Below, piece after piece: positions 25,083 to 37,000 of a stretch of DNA of 64,000 bases. Source of the DNA: Eudorina sp. 2006-703-Eu-15 (taxonomy: Eukaryota > Chlorophyta > Chlorophyceae > Chlamydomonadales > Volvocaceae); NCBI GenBank assembly GCA_003117195.1, contig BDSI01000073.1, positions 574,759 to 638,758 on the forward strand. The letters are read 5' to 3'. The number at the start of each line of letters is the position of its first letter. The first letter of the stretch is position 1. The notes under the pieces were generated by a model. That model saw only the letters and a program-made list of their open reading frames with translations. It did no database searches and had not been told where the DNA came from. A program made the position numbers and the translations under genes.

Positions 25083-28000
25083 TTAGCCGCCGGCACGTCG
25101 CGACCTACGACCGCCGCCGCCAGACGGCGGCGGCGGTGCATCAAAAATGCCCGCCGGCGCGCGGCTATTGCGCGCAGGACTACTCCTGCCGCCTTGCCGT
25201 TGACTGCGCTGCTGCTGCTTCTCGGCACCAGCAGCAGCATGCCCGTACCGCCTGCCAGCGTTACTTCTACCGGAAAGCCGAGGAGGCTCTGTGTGCAGCG
25301 GATCATCACCTCCTACCAACGGCACCTTACGGCCTGCTGCTGCTTTCGCTCCGTCGCCGCCTATCGCGGGAAACTGGCTCGGCTTAGAGGTCACACGCCC
25401 GCGCCCGACGGCGTCGTTGCCGGCATCAACAGTCGAGGCTGTCGGTGCCTTGCTGCTGGCGGCGGCATGCGCTGCCGGTGGGACCCCGCTGGTCGGGTTG
25501 GCGGCGGCCTCCTCGGCGGACCCGTTTCGGCTTGCTGCTGGACTAACATTAGGGGTGGCATCGACGGCAGAGTCCCCACGACCGCTGCCGCTACCGCCGC
25601 CGGCACCGCCGCCCGAAGAAGAAGCAGGAGAGCTTGCGGCACCATTAGATGTACTTTGCGTTGGGGCTGGCCCTGCTGCTGGTGCTCCTGCTGCTCCTGC
25701 TGCTCCTGCTGCTGCTGGTAGGTTTGGCTTTGTGTCGTCGGGGTCAAGGGCGGATCCGTTCCTGCGTTTGCCCCTGCTACTCGCGCTGCTTCCGCTGCTG
25801 CTTCTGCTGCTTCCACTGCTGCTTTGCCGACTATCGGATGCGTTGGGCCGCTGATGAGTCTCAATCGCATGCTCAGTCGCCGGACCAAAAACCCCGGCCG
25901 CTGCGGTCTCAGCAGGGGTAGCAGGGGCAGCTGCTACTGGAGTATTATTATTAGCCGGTGATGACGACGGGGTAGCCGAACCATTCGTGCGCGCAGCAGC
26001 TGCTGCTGCTGCTGCACCCGCCGACTCCGATTTAGTTGGTCGAGGAACGGGCGGCGGCGGCGCGGCCTGAGGTGCATTGATGGTAGTGGTGGTGTTGGGT
26101 AGTGACAGTGTGTCCAGGGCGGGCGCTGGCACGCCCGGCGGGGTTGCTGCCATCGCTGCGCTTTGGCTACTAGTGCGTTGAACCGCCGGAGGCGACGAGA
26201 GTGTCTGAAGCGATTGGCCCTGGATGTCCTGAACCTCCGTGCCGCTCCGACGTTTCCTACGGCGTAGCCGAACGACCAGCACCAGCGCCACAGCAGCCAA
26301 CAGTACGAAACCAACCAGCCCGCCGAAGACGCCACAGACAATTGCAACTGTAGTCCGGCGGTTTTGAGAGCTGCTTCCACCACTACTACTGGTTGCTGAC
26401 GGCAGTCCGCTTGAATCAGACAAAGACAGCACCGCAACTACTGTTTTGGTTTGCGGTATGGGAGGGGAGGGCGGTTTCGGTGGCGACGGTGGCGGCAAGG
26501 GCGGTGATGGCGGAAACGGCGGCGGGGGCCTGGGCGGTCTTGGAGACGGCGGCGCATGTGGTGGCGACGGAGGTGGTGACGGGGAGGGCGGTAGCGGCGA
26601 TGGTGGCGGTGGAGGCGGTGGAGGAGGCCGGGGGGGCAACGGCGGCGGGGCTGGTGGACTGGGCGGTGGACGCGGCGGGGATGGAGGTTTGGGCGGCGCA
26701 GGCGGCGGCGGCGGTGGTGCGATGTCGGCAAGTGCGGCTGCGTCGACCTGCGCCATGACACTTGTGTCACACACCCAGCCCGTGCTTGTATTTACCGCTG
26801 ACAAATTCGTTTTGGTGTTGTCAAAAATGACCTGCTCGGTCCCCCACCAATCAAGCATCCGCTTCTGGTATGTGATCCGGACGTTGGGCATCCGTGTGCC
26901 GACGGTGAGTGAGGAGCACGTGGCGTTGGGGGAAGTTCCGTACAACGCGGCGTTCTGAGTGTAGAGGACGGCGGCGGTGATCCCGGGCTTGACGATGGCG
27001 ATCTGCGCGTTGACCTGCACCGTGTTCATGAGAGTGTCGGTGCCGGTGGTGGCGGTGCCGTCCACCGAGCCTGCAGCAGCAGCGATGCATACGCATGCAT
27101 AAACGTACGGCAATAATCGGCACGGCAACTGTTGCATTTTAATTGAAAGCCAAGGAGGAGGATCATGCATAATAAGGCTGTTGCCCTCAATATGCAAGCT
27201 ACACTTACAACAGCTGCCTGCGTGGACAATATACTGTTTCAAGTGCATACATATAATATTAAATTAAATACATTAATAACAATTAATAATCAACAACAAT
27301 AAGGATAATAATGATGATATTTTATTGATAATATTAATAATAAATATAATAGATAACAATATTACGGTATAACAATATTATAATATTAATTGATAATAAT
27401 AACATCAATGATTATATTGATAATGTATTGTAACCGTTAATAATAGTAATCAACGATTATTGACGTCTTGTGATGAGCGTCTACGTTCTTACCACCGAGG
27501 CCACCACCCGCCACGTAGGAATGCACGCCTGTCGAGTTGGATGTCGAGTTGAAGGTGGCGTTGTTCGTGCTGTACAGGTCACATTCACCCAAAGTGCCGT
27601 ACCACTCGGGGTTGACTTGCAGGGTGATGTACGTAGAGATGACAGAGAACCTTACGAGGATTTGTACGGGCGTCCACGTGCCGGAGTACAGCAGCTGGTA
27701 TCCAGCACCTGAATAAGCCTGTGTAATTCCACGGCGTAACAATGCATACAGACACGTTGAGGTGTGCACGCATTACGGTAATTTCGGTGTGTAGCAATTA
27801 TATATCCGGGCCGGCGAATACTGCTCGATCCTAAATGTATTCGCCAACCCAGAGAGCGGCTATTTTACAACAAGCAGCGGACGGGGAGTTGCCACTGGCT
27901 GAATGAAAACGAACGCATCATTAGTTGAGGAGGAGGACGCAAAAAATATATGCATGCCCGCGCTTGGTCAGGTCACGTAATAATGGGGGCGGCATGCGGT

Positions 28001-31000
28001 CCAAATAGTCCACATGTGCCTAATGTATGTGCCTACCCGGAAGTCGTCGCATGTGGGTCGGTAGCGATAAAAACTGGTGCTGTTTGTTTGCTTAAGGTCC
28101 GAAAGCACCAAGATGCGGTTGGTCAGGGTTGTGTTGCCAAGCAGGAACGTTCCGTTGTCCAATCTGTGCAGATCTGGACACGCAGCGGTTCGGTGTCCGC
28201 ACGCATAGCAAGGCATACATTAGGATTTAGGGAAGGTAGATCAGGTAGATCGATGTATGCTGTATGGCTAAATTAGTACAATCATGCCAACAAATGAAAT
28301 GCCAGGAGAAAAACATTTGGATGACGAGTTCCAGAAAAAATGTAATAAGGAGGAGGGTCCAATTGCTGATCTGCATTGCGTTTTTGCAATGCATTGCTTG
28401 CCTAGCTAGCCTAGTTAGCCTAATAATGAGCAACGCATATATGTATGGCTACCGCTGTTACCGCTGCACGCCCGTATCAGCAACGAGGAGAAGATCACCA
28501 TGGCATGGAGTGTATGTGTAGATAGAATAAGTATCGCCCGTACGGCGGGTAATATATTCAGGCGGCGGGGCGGCGGTTGTGCCATGCACCCAACCCTCAG
28601 ATTCGCACCCATTATTAAACACACACCAGCCTACGGCAGGTCAACGTAATCGATGATATTCGTTCGAATAGCTGGAAACGGCCAATAATAACAATACGAG
28701 TATATATGCCGGCTGGACGGAGCCTGACGTGTTTTGGGAACTGAGTTGTGGCGTAGCCACTCCTATCTGCCCTCGCCAACCAGCGAACGACTCTCACGTC
28801 TCTTGACGGTTGACATGTCTCGACAGTCGCATTTTCCTGCTGGGCTACGAACTGTGCCCATCGTGAATCTAAAGCTGATGACCGCTAACTGTTTACACTT
28901 TCCGGCCTTTGGACCTTCATCGCGGCTCTCTTCGCGCGTTGTCTTAACACATTTGTAGGTTGGTAATCACCTCTTTTGCGTGGTTCCGTCCTCTGATCTG
29001 GGGGTTGTTCGGCTCTTTCCGCTGGCGCTGCCTGCCCCGCTGCCTGGGCCCGTCACTCCGGTTGTATGTTGCGCCGAGCCCTGTGCCGTGCGTTGCATCG
29101 GTGAGATGCGTCTGTTGCCACGGTTCTTTTCCTTCTGTTCGCGTTCTATCTGGGCCCCGACTAACTTGTCTCCGCTTCACAGGGTGTTCGTGCGGGATCT
29201 TTCGCGGCCGGTCGGCTAGCCACCCTGGCCCCTGCCGGTACCGCTGTGCAGTTCCCGCTGTGTCGGCTTCTCATGTCGCGGAGGTACGCCAGCGTGGTTT
29301 CACCGGCGCCATGGAATTAATGCGGCACGCAGTGTCCAACCGGACCTGGGAGAGTCAGCAGGCCGCCCAAGAGCTCGCTGATTGGGCTCGCTGATTGGGC
29401 TCGCTGATTGGGCTCGCTGATTGGCTTTCGGCGTACGCTGGCAGAACCCTTCCGCTCCGCGCAGGTGGGCGTGTACCTATGAGGGTATGTATACGCGTGT
29501 GTTGTATGTGTGTTTAGAAGTGCAACCCGCCCGCCCGCCCGCCGATCCCAGGTACCAATATACTTACCATAGAACCTGCGAGGAAAAAACTTACCATATG
29601 CAGGCGCGCGGACAAGGCAGCCGCGCCACCACCGCAAGGCAAATCATATCGCAAATACTAAACACGGAGACGCACGACGCACGCAAACGGATTATGTACC
29701 GACCTGTAAAATTTATGTTGTATGTGTGTGAGTGTGTGTGAGTGAGACATCAGCCCGAACCGCCAGGTCCTTGACAATGTGTGTATTAAATTCAAAAGCG
29801 TGCATCATTGACCACAGGAAGCGATGGAAGGCGAAGATCACTCTGGGAAAACGCACCCCCATTCGTTCGTAACTCATTCGTTTGCAGGGTTTCAGTCGTA
29901 GGGTTTGTTGGCAGACGCGGCAGGCATAAACAGGACTTCGCCCAGGGTTCGTTAGTGCTAGCGAGGTTCGTAATGCCTTGATGCAACGAACGCCTTACAA
30001 TGAACGGAAATGGACTTGCTGAATACGACTTCTTGCATCCGTTGCATGGTAGGACGTTTACAAGTACTAATGCATGCATTTTGCGGTCATGAATGTGGGT
30101 TGACAAAATTTTTCGTAACTTGGGTTCGTTGTCAGTGCCCAGCGCCATAACGAAGTTGTAACGCTGGGTTACAGTGTAAGTCCCTAACAATGACCCTGCA
30201 CAGCATCTCGAGAAGCCTTTGGCCGCGCTGTGTTACAATTGGTATCGAGTATCAGTACTCTTTCCGTACGACCTCGTCAGGTCGTGAGTTCGATTCTGGA
30301 TGGGCGCGCAGAGGTTTCTACTCCGAAAAACCCTGCTAGGGACGCATGTGCCGGAGTCGGTCCGGGTGCCGCCGCATGACGTGACGCGAGGCCTGGCCAA
30401 CCTCGTGGTAGGGTAGGCATGGCGGAGTGGACTGTGCACTGCGAGGACGCAGTGAGGAACGAGGACGTTCCCTTCAGGGGGGGGGGAGAATGTAACGCTG
30501 GGTTACAGTATAAGTCCCTAACAATGACCCTGCACAGCATCTCGAGAAGCCTTTGGCCGCGCTGTGTTACAGAAGTAGTTTCGTTCGTTACCAAGGCTGT
30601 CGTTTCATGAAACGAACCGGCGGGTGGCGTCTTACGAACCAAGTTTTTCCCAGAGTGACGGCGAAGGGGCGGACCTCGCTACGTGCATTCCCGAGGACAT
30701 CCTGGTCTACGCCATGGAGTATTGGTTGAATGTGCATCGGGGTCGGAAGCGCGCTGACGGTTTGGTTGGTCCCGTCGCGGTGAAGGCCATGCTCTCTAAC
30801 CTGAGCGGTTTCTTCTCGCGCATTGGCCGCAGTGGCCCGTACGATGATGCCGGGGGTACCGGGAACCCGTGCTAGTCGGTGTGGATCCGAGACTTGCGAG
30901 TGGCTTTCGAGCGTGTGTCCAACAGCTAGCCTTAGTGAAACGGCTATGCAACGTGCGTGGGCAATATATATATATAAATGCACAGCAGTCAATATCTGCT

Positions 31001-34000
31001 AATATTGCTATCTGTCACATACAGCACGCACCCAGGTTGCCGACTGCTGCCACTTCCAGGACATTTGGGTAGAAACTGCCAAAAAAAGTAACGTCCAGCT
31101 GCATGTCCGCGCCTCCGACGACCTGGACGGAGTAGTGCGGTGTCGCATGCTGTTGCACATAATAATGTCTCTAATATAACAACACGTACAATTAACTTCG
31201 GACGGTGACAACGTAACAATAATGTATTGAAAACCTACAATCTACAATCAACAACATCAAGTGCTAGAATTATTAATAAAATAAAGAATTAGTAATACAA
31301 CAAGAATATGCATGAATCAAACAATAGCGAGATCATTGTTTTATACCACAGTAAATAGTGTTAATAAGTTAAAAAGTTTATGACGAATTTTATAGCCATG
31401 ATAATAACGCAATCTTAAACTGGATGGTACCCGTCATCAACCCTAGACTCACCATCGCCTGTCGGCCGGACATGTTTCTGGCCGCACCGACGGTTCTCCC
31501 GGCGTACAGCCGGAAGCCGAGTTCTTTATCTTCCACAAGAATGGACTTATTCATCCTGAAAATTTCTGATCGCTGCGGCACAACCGATATCAACTTCCGC
31601 CCAGATTGCAGAAGGCTGTCCCTCGCGCTGCCGCCGACGGTGTCTCTGTTGCTATCGTGATCATCCAGCATGTACCTTTTATCTTTCATTAGGCCATGCA
31701 GTTGCTGCAGGTTCTTCTGCCGAAGCTCTCGCCTAGAAGTGCCGGCAGCCAGCGTCATCGGATGCTGCTGCATTGTTGATGCTGCTGACGACCCACCCAT
31801 CTTCTCCTCCTCCCGGGAGGTGCGTCGCCGGCTGTTCTCTACCAGCCTCGCCTTCCAGTCCCTGATGAATTCCGAGTAGGTAAGCCCCGGGTACAGCGAA
31901 TCCGTCCTCATGGCGGCCATTGATTGAATGACGTCCGTCACCAGGCCCTCGCCTGCGACCAACAATCCCAAGCAGTGGCGATCAAAATGCTAGCTATCTA
32001 TGGATCAACCATCAAGCAAGAGGGTTAAGAGGATGAGTACATTGATTGGGCGAACATCGCCCACGCATTTTTATTGTCTTCGATGATAGATGTTGTAGAT
32101 GTTTTTGAGTCTCGGAAAGCATATGCTGAATGTATTGTGTACACAATACAATACAAAATAAAATATAATATGAAATAATACAAATTTAATTTAATTTAAT
32201 TTAATTTAATTTATATTATATTATATTATTTATATTATATCATATTTTATTATAGTATGTAGTGCATGCAATGTAATCTTATGTAATGTAATGTAATATG
32301 ATACAATAAAATATATTGATATAATATAAGACAGAAAGAAAGGGACCGCCTTGTGTTAAGGGGACCGCCGATGTAAGGGGTTGGGAGTCGACAGTGGTCA
32401 CCCGTATTTTGTTCACGCAGGTATCCGCGTGCGGCCGCCCCTATCTATCCATGTTACCAGGCCCCCGAAACCGTTTCCTGGTATGTGGCCGGACCCTTTG
32501 GCCCGACCCGCTTGACGTGCACATCTCGGGCTATCCCTTTAACCGCCACTTACACGGGGGCGGACTCGGATACCGGGTCTGATACTCGATACCAATTGTA
32601 ACACGGCGCGGCCAAAGGCTTATCGAGATGCTGTGCAGGGTCATTTGTAGATAGGAACTTATACTGTAACCCGGCGTTACACTTGGGCTATTGTTCTTTG
32701 CGGTCCGGCCTACAGCCCTGCTTACAGCGGCCCTCTTGCATACCTAGCCTTCTCCTCCTCGGCAACACAGATGTAAACTCCTCTGTCGCCTTCGAATTTT
32801 GAGGCGCACGGTCCTCACCACCAGCAGCCGCGTTGACGTCAAGAGTATTCGCGTGGTACGGTGATGGTGCCAGGAGGGCGGGCAGTAGGGTGAGCATCGC
32901 CCTTGTACGAATGATAATCTTCTCTTCGCGTGACAATAATGAAGCAGTGCCCAGTGATGATGGTAATACGGCATCGCCGCCCCCCTGCTGCTGATGCTGG
33001 ACTTTTGTCGGCACGCTGCGCTCGGTGAGAAGGACGTCCACACGGGCGGCAACGTGACCGTCCCCGGATAGCAGGGTGTGCGACTCACCACCTGTGCAAC
33101 ATCGAGTACGGGAACATAGAACAGTATGTACTATAATTATTACAGCGAACCACGACACTACATACATGAGACCGCCTGCATAGCATGCATATGTATCCTA
33201 CACTACAATCTATATATCTTCTCACTCCAGCGGAAAATTTACATGGCTTTATCATTTGACTACCTGAGCAATTCGAGCTAGGCTACGTATGTCTGGTTAG
33301 GATTTCAAGGATCCGGCGAACATATGTACGTGTGTACGTATAAGGTGACTGATATACGTATACCGACTGCCATCAACGCTGTCATCCTCGCGCTGCACGC
33401 ACTCGATTGCCTACCTGCAGCAAAGTCTAGGACACCGTGAGACATCATGTTGTCAAGCGCCTGGTTCGTTGGGACCAAGAACTTGCGCTGCCTTATCAGC
33501 CAGCCACCATCCGCCGCTCGCTGATGAGGCTGGATGGTGCTCTCCGCGTTGAAGACGTAGAAGCCATCAGCAGCGTACTCCACCTCTTCCGCCGCCGGCT
33601 TCGCAGCAGTATGATCGGTCTTTGTTGGCGGCACGCCTTTCTTGAGCGTGGCTGCCGAAACAGGCAGCTCCTCTGACACGTTACTTTTCCTGCGCCGGAA
33701 ATGAAGAAAATTAGAAAAATCACGTTAGCCATCGGGACATCAGTACGTTTACGATACATTATTCGTTGGAATTGTTGGAAACCTGCTGTCGGCCATTGGA
33801 CAAAACAGCAATCATGTTTTTTCATAAATAATACTGCTTCTGCGACAAAGCGACAATAATACTGCCGCATTGTTTTGATAGGAACAAGCATCGACTGCAC
33901 ATTTCGCTGTATCCGACAAATACATGGCACGCAGGCCCGCGGCCTTTCCGAACCTACAGTGTACGGCGGACGCTGGGCGGAATAATGCTCTCGCTTAATG

Positions 34001-37000
34001 CGCTAACCTGATTAGAGCCTGCTGTGCCAGCAGTTCGAAAACACCCCGCAGCGACGTAAGGCGCTGTTGTAGTACAAGATCATCGATGTCGTCATTGCTG
34101 CCGCCGTCGCCTCCTTCCGTCGAGCCGGTGGGCGGACGAAATGCGCTCCGACGACGACTCCTGCCATGACGATTACTGCACGACCGGGTGATGTCTGACC
34201 ACGTCATCATTACCTCCTTGTGCTTCTCGTCTGCTTGATGCTCATCATCATCCACCGATGTCGCCGCTGACGGGCGGACGTCCAATGAGGAGATGCCGCC
34301 CTCAGCCGTCAGATTGAATGTGGCCTCCGCAGCCTCGAGCAGCTCGTGCAGACAGCTCCGAGGGCACTGGGATGCGGTCCTGCGTGCATATGTATGTAGG
34401 GAGGTACCTAGGGAAAAAAACCACGCACCCCATATTATTACCCCATATAAAACTTGCGACGCGCGACAGCCAGCAACGTAGAATATATATGCGCGCTGTG
34501 CGCGCCGATTTCCAAAAACAAATGCCGCGCGCCAGGGCGGGATACAAAGCTGTTTGGCATGTTGTCCAGCGATCCGAGGTGCGAGTCCCCGCCCCCTTCT
34601 AGAGTTGGCCGGTGTATATATATGGCTGCATGACGCGCCAGTGTTGCTATCTTCCAAGCAAAAAGGGGATATAGAATTCCGCCGGGTTCCGGGTTCCGGG
34701 TTCCGGGTCCAGCATTCAAAAAACCTTTGGCAGGGCAGATTTGGGGGCCTTCCGTTCCTAGGTGCCAGCAGGAAATAAAACCTCCGAGGCAGGCCGGGAA
34801 ATACTTAAGCGTGTTTCGACAGCAGGGCCACTGCCACCACAGCTACGACCGGGATTCTCAGACTTGAAGAGCTGAAACACGCTTTCCTGGCGTCGCGGAT
34901 GCACATGGGATGGAGGGTCGGTAACCAGGTGTCGGGGACACGGCATCAGAGTGTGTTTTGGCGATAGACAGGTGTACGACGCAGGCGTTGCCCCTGCGCC
35001 TGCTGATGTTCAGGCCCTTTTATTTGGTAGTCCGGAAAATAGTTGGCAGGGCAGATTTCCGGCTCTCTACAGCGTCAAAAAAATGAAATCTCGCAGGTTG
35101 TTTGGGGGATCGGGAAATAAAAAATTTCCGGGTTTTTGGCCCGTAAATATTCAATATTCAGCCCGGGTCAGGGAGTTGTCAGCCCGGTGCAGCGAGTGGA
35201 GTAGGAGTCGCGAGCACGCCCATGCGGCGTGCGCGACTCGTGCGCAAGCGACCTTTGGGTACCCTGGCAAGCCGAGGGTCTAGTGGTTGGCGGTTGCACG
35301 TGTGTATGCCGCGGGACGCGGTGTGGGTTGGGCTGCGTTCGATAGAGCATGGGTACGGGTGTACCTGGCGCCAACGGGCGCCTAGCCAAACTCACTTTAG
35401 CCCAAGTACGGCGAGAACAGTTGAACTCCAGCAGTGAATGAGACTGAAATGCTCGGCCTTGGGGTACGACACTGTACGGTGTGAGCAAATCGCATAACTC
35501 AGGGCGAGCCCAGGTGCAACCCTCGAAATTACTTTACACGTTCTCTCTAAAGCGCATTAGAGTAAGCGCCTCACAGTGGCACGCTACTTCCGCAAAAACC
35601 CCCACCCGCCCTCCCTGTTTCGCGGCAAGACAGCCGTGTGATTGGGCGTGGGGCCCTTGACACCTAGCGAGCAGCGGACGCCTGCATCGCTACGCCAGAC
35701 TGACAGACACCCGTTCACAGGAGATGCTCTGTGGAGTATACCCCGCGCCACCGCATCCGTGTCCCAGACACAAGCCGCGAACATCCCACCCGCTGTCACG
35801 CCACGCGCCGCCGCTGCAATGGCTGCTGGGCCCCCAAGTGCCTGTGCTCATCGGTGTATCGCCCTAACACGGCCGTGCTCTTGATCTGCCCCAGCGACTT
35901 CAACTCTGACTGCTCTAGACCCCGCTTAGCCGCCGCCTGGAGCGCCCCGCGGCGGAAGCTGTGGTTAGTTTCGCCCTCGTAGAGCTCGGCATCGCGAAGG
36001 TGGCGCCGGATGCGCGCCCCAGCGCAGAGCTGCTCAGTGGCTCCTCCTTAAAGGACCGGCGGTCGCTGCGGAGAGGCCGGAAGAGGTAGCAGCTGATGGC
36101 ACAACCTTCCGCATCCGGCTGACTAGCCCGCCAGACGTAGTAGGCGAAGGTCTGCGGGAAGCATACCGCCGGGCGTGCCAGGTTTGGCTCCAAGAATACA
36201 GCGGGTGCCCGTTGCGCCCGGTAGGTCTTGGTGCCGCGCTCTCGAACGCACATCCGGTACGAGTCACCAGGAGCCCACTCCCACGGTGGTGGCAGTGGGA
36301 GCCGCGGATCAGCCTCGTCCGGCTTTTCGGGGTTGCAGAAGTCAGCCCACGCCAGCTTGCCCGTGTCGAAGCCCCGGTACGTGCTTTGCCACATGAACTG
36401 CGCGCAGAGCAGGTCGCGGGAGAAGAGCAGTGCATCCACCGCCTTCTGCGCAGCCAGCAGCTGGCCCATCAGGTACTCGCACAGGCGCTCGTACTTCTCC
36501 TCAGACAGCGGCACCGCAGACAGTTCGTCGTAGCCACCCAGCATGCGCAGCCGGGTGTAACCCGCGCGATAATCGGTGACCCACGGAGACTCACACGGGT
36601 TGCCCCGACCGGTGGCTGGATCGTAGGGTCCTACCCTCCCGGTACGGGTAAAGTAGCCGCTGAGGGCGGACAACATCCCTTTCACGGCCTGGGGCCCGGC
36701 GTCCTCCTGCTTCCGCCCGGGATGGTTCGGTAGCCACCATTCTTCCGTGTAGACAAGAAGGGACTCGGGGCCCACAGTGGCCAACCCGATGTCCTCCCCC
36801 GTGCTGCTGAGCCAAGCCGCGAACTCCTTCGCCGCCGAATCCTGGCGCTCGCGAGTGGCGTTGGCCAGGGCCTGATCCATGACGGCCTGGGCCTTCAAGA
36901 GGCCACGCTGGTAGAAGCCCGCTTTAGGTGGCGGGGGCTGATAGCGGGGTATCTGGGCCACACGAGCAGCCCGTAGCGCTGCGAACCCCGGGCGAGCCTA

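Larger units (their letters stand above)
29260..30875 (+). pseudogene. Tyrosine-recombinase fragment, interrupted by insertions
   Basis: Two blocks on the plus strand resemble the N-terminal part of the recombinase at 35796-36961. Block one (about 29263-29394) encodes FTGAMELMRHAVSNRTWESQ and then ADWAR. It corresponds to the other copy's MDQALANATRERQDSAAKEF stretch. Block two (about 30660-30875) encodes GEGADLATCIPEDILVY, then SGFFSRIGRSGPYDDAGGTG and NPC. It corresponds to GEDIGLATVGPESLLVY and SGYFTRTGRVGPYDPATGRG. Between them are a 13-14-bp tandem repeat (about 29372-29425), a CACTC-ended element and, inside that, a TRIM. The catalytic C-terminal part is absent. It sits in the 28174-31031 intron of the surface-protein gene, opposite in strand. 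Confidence 0.65.

Noticed and set aside
25136..26958. Long plus-strand ORFs opposite the last exon of the leftward gene, including a Gly-rich 170-codon frame
   Set aside because: They are antisense shadows of the proline-rich and alanine-rich coding exon.
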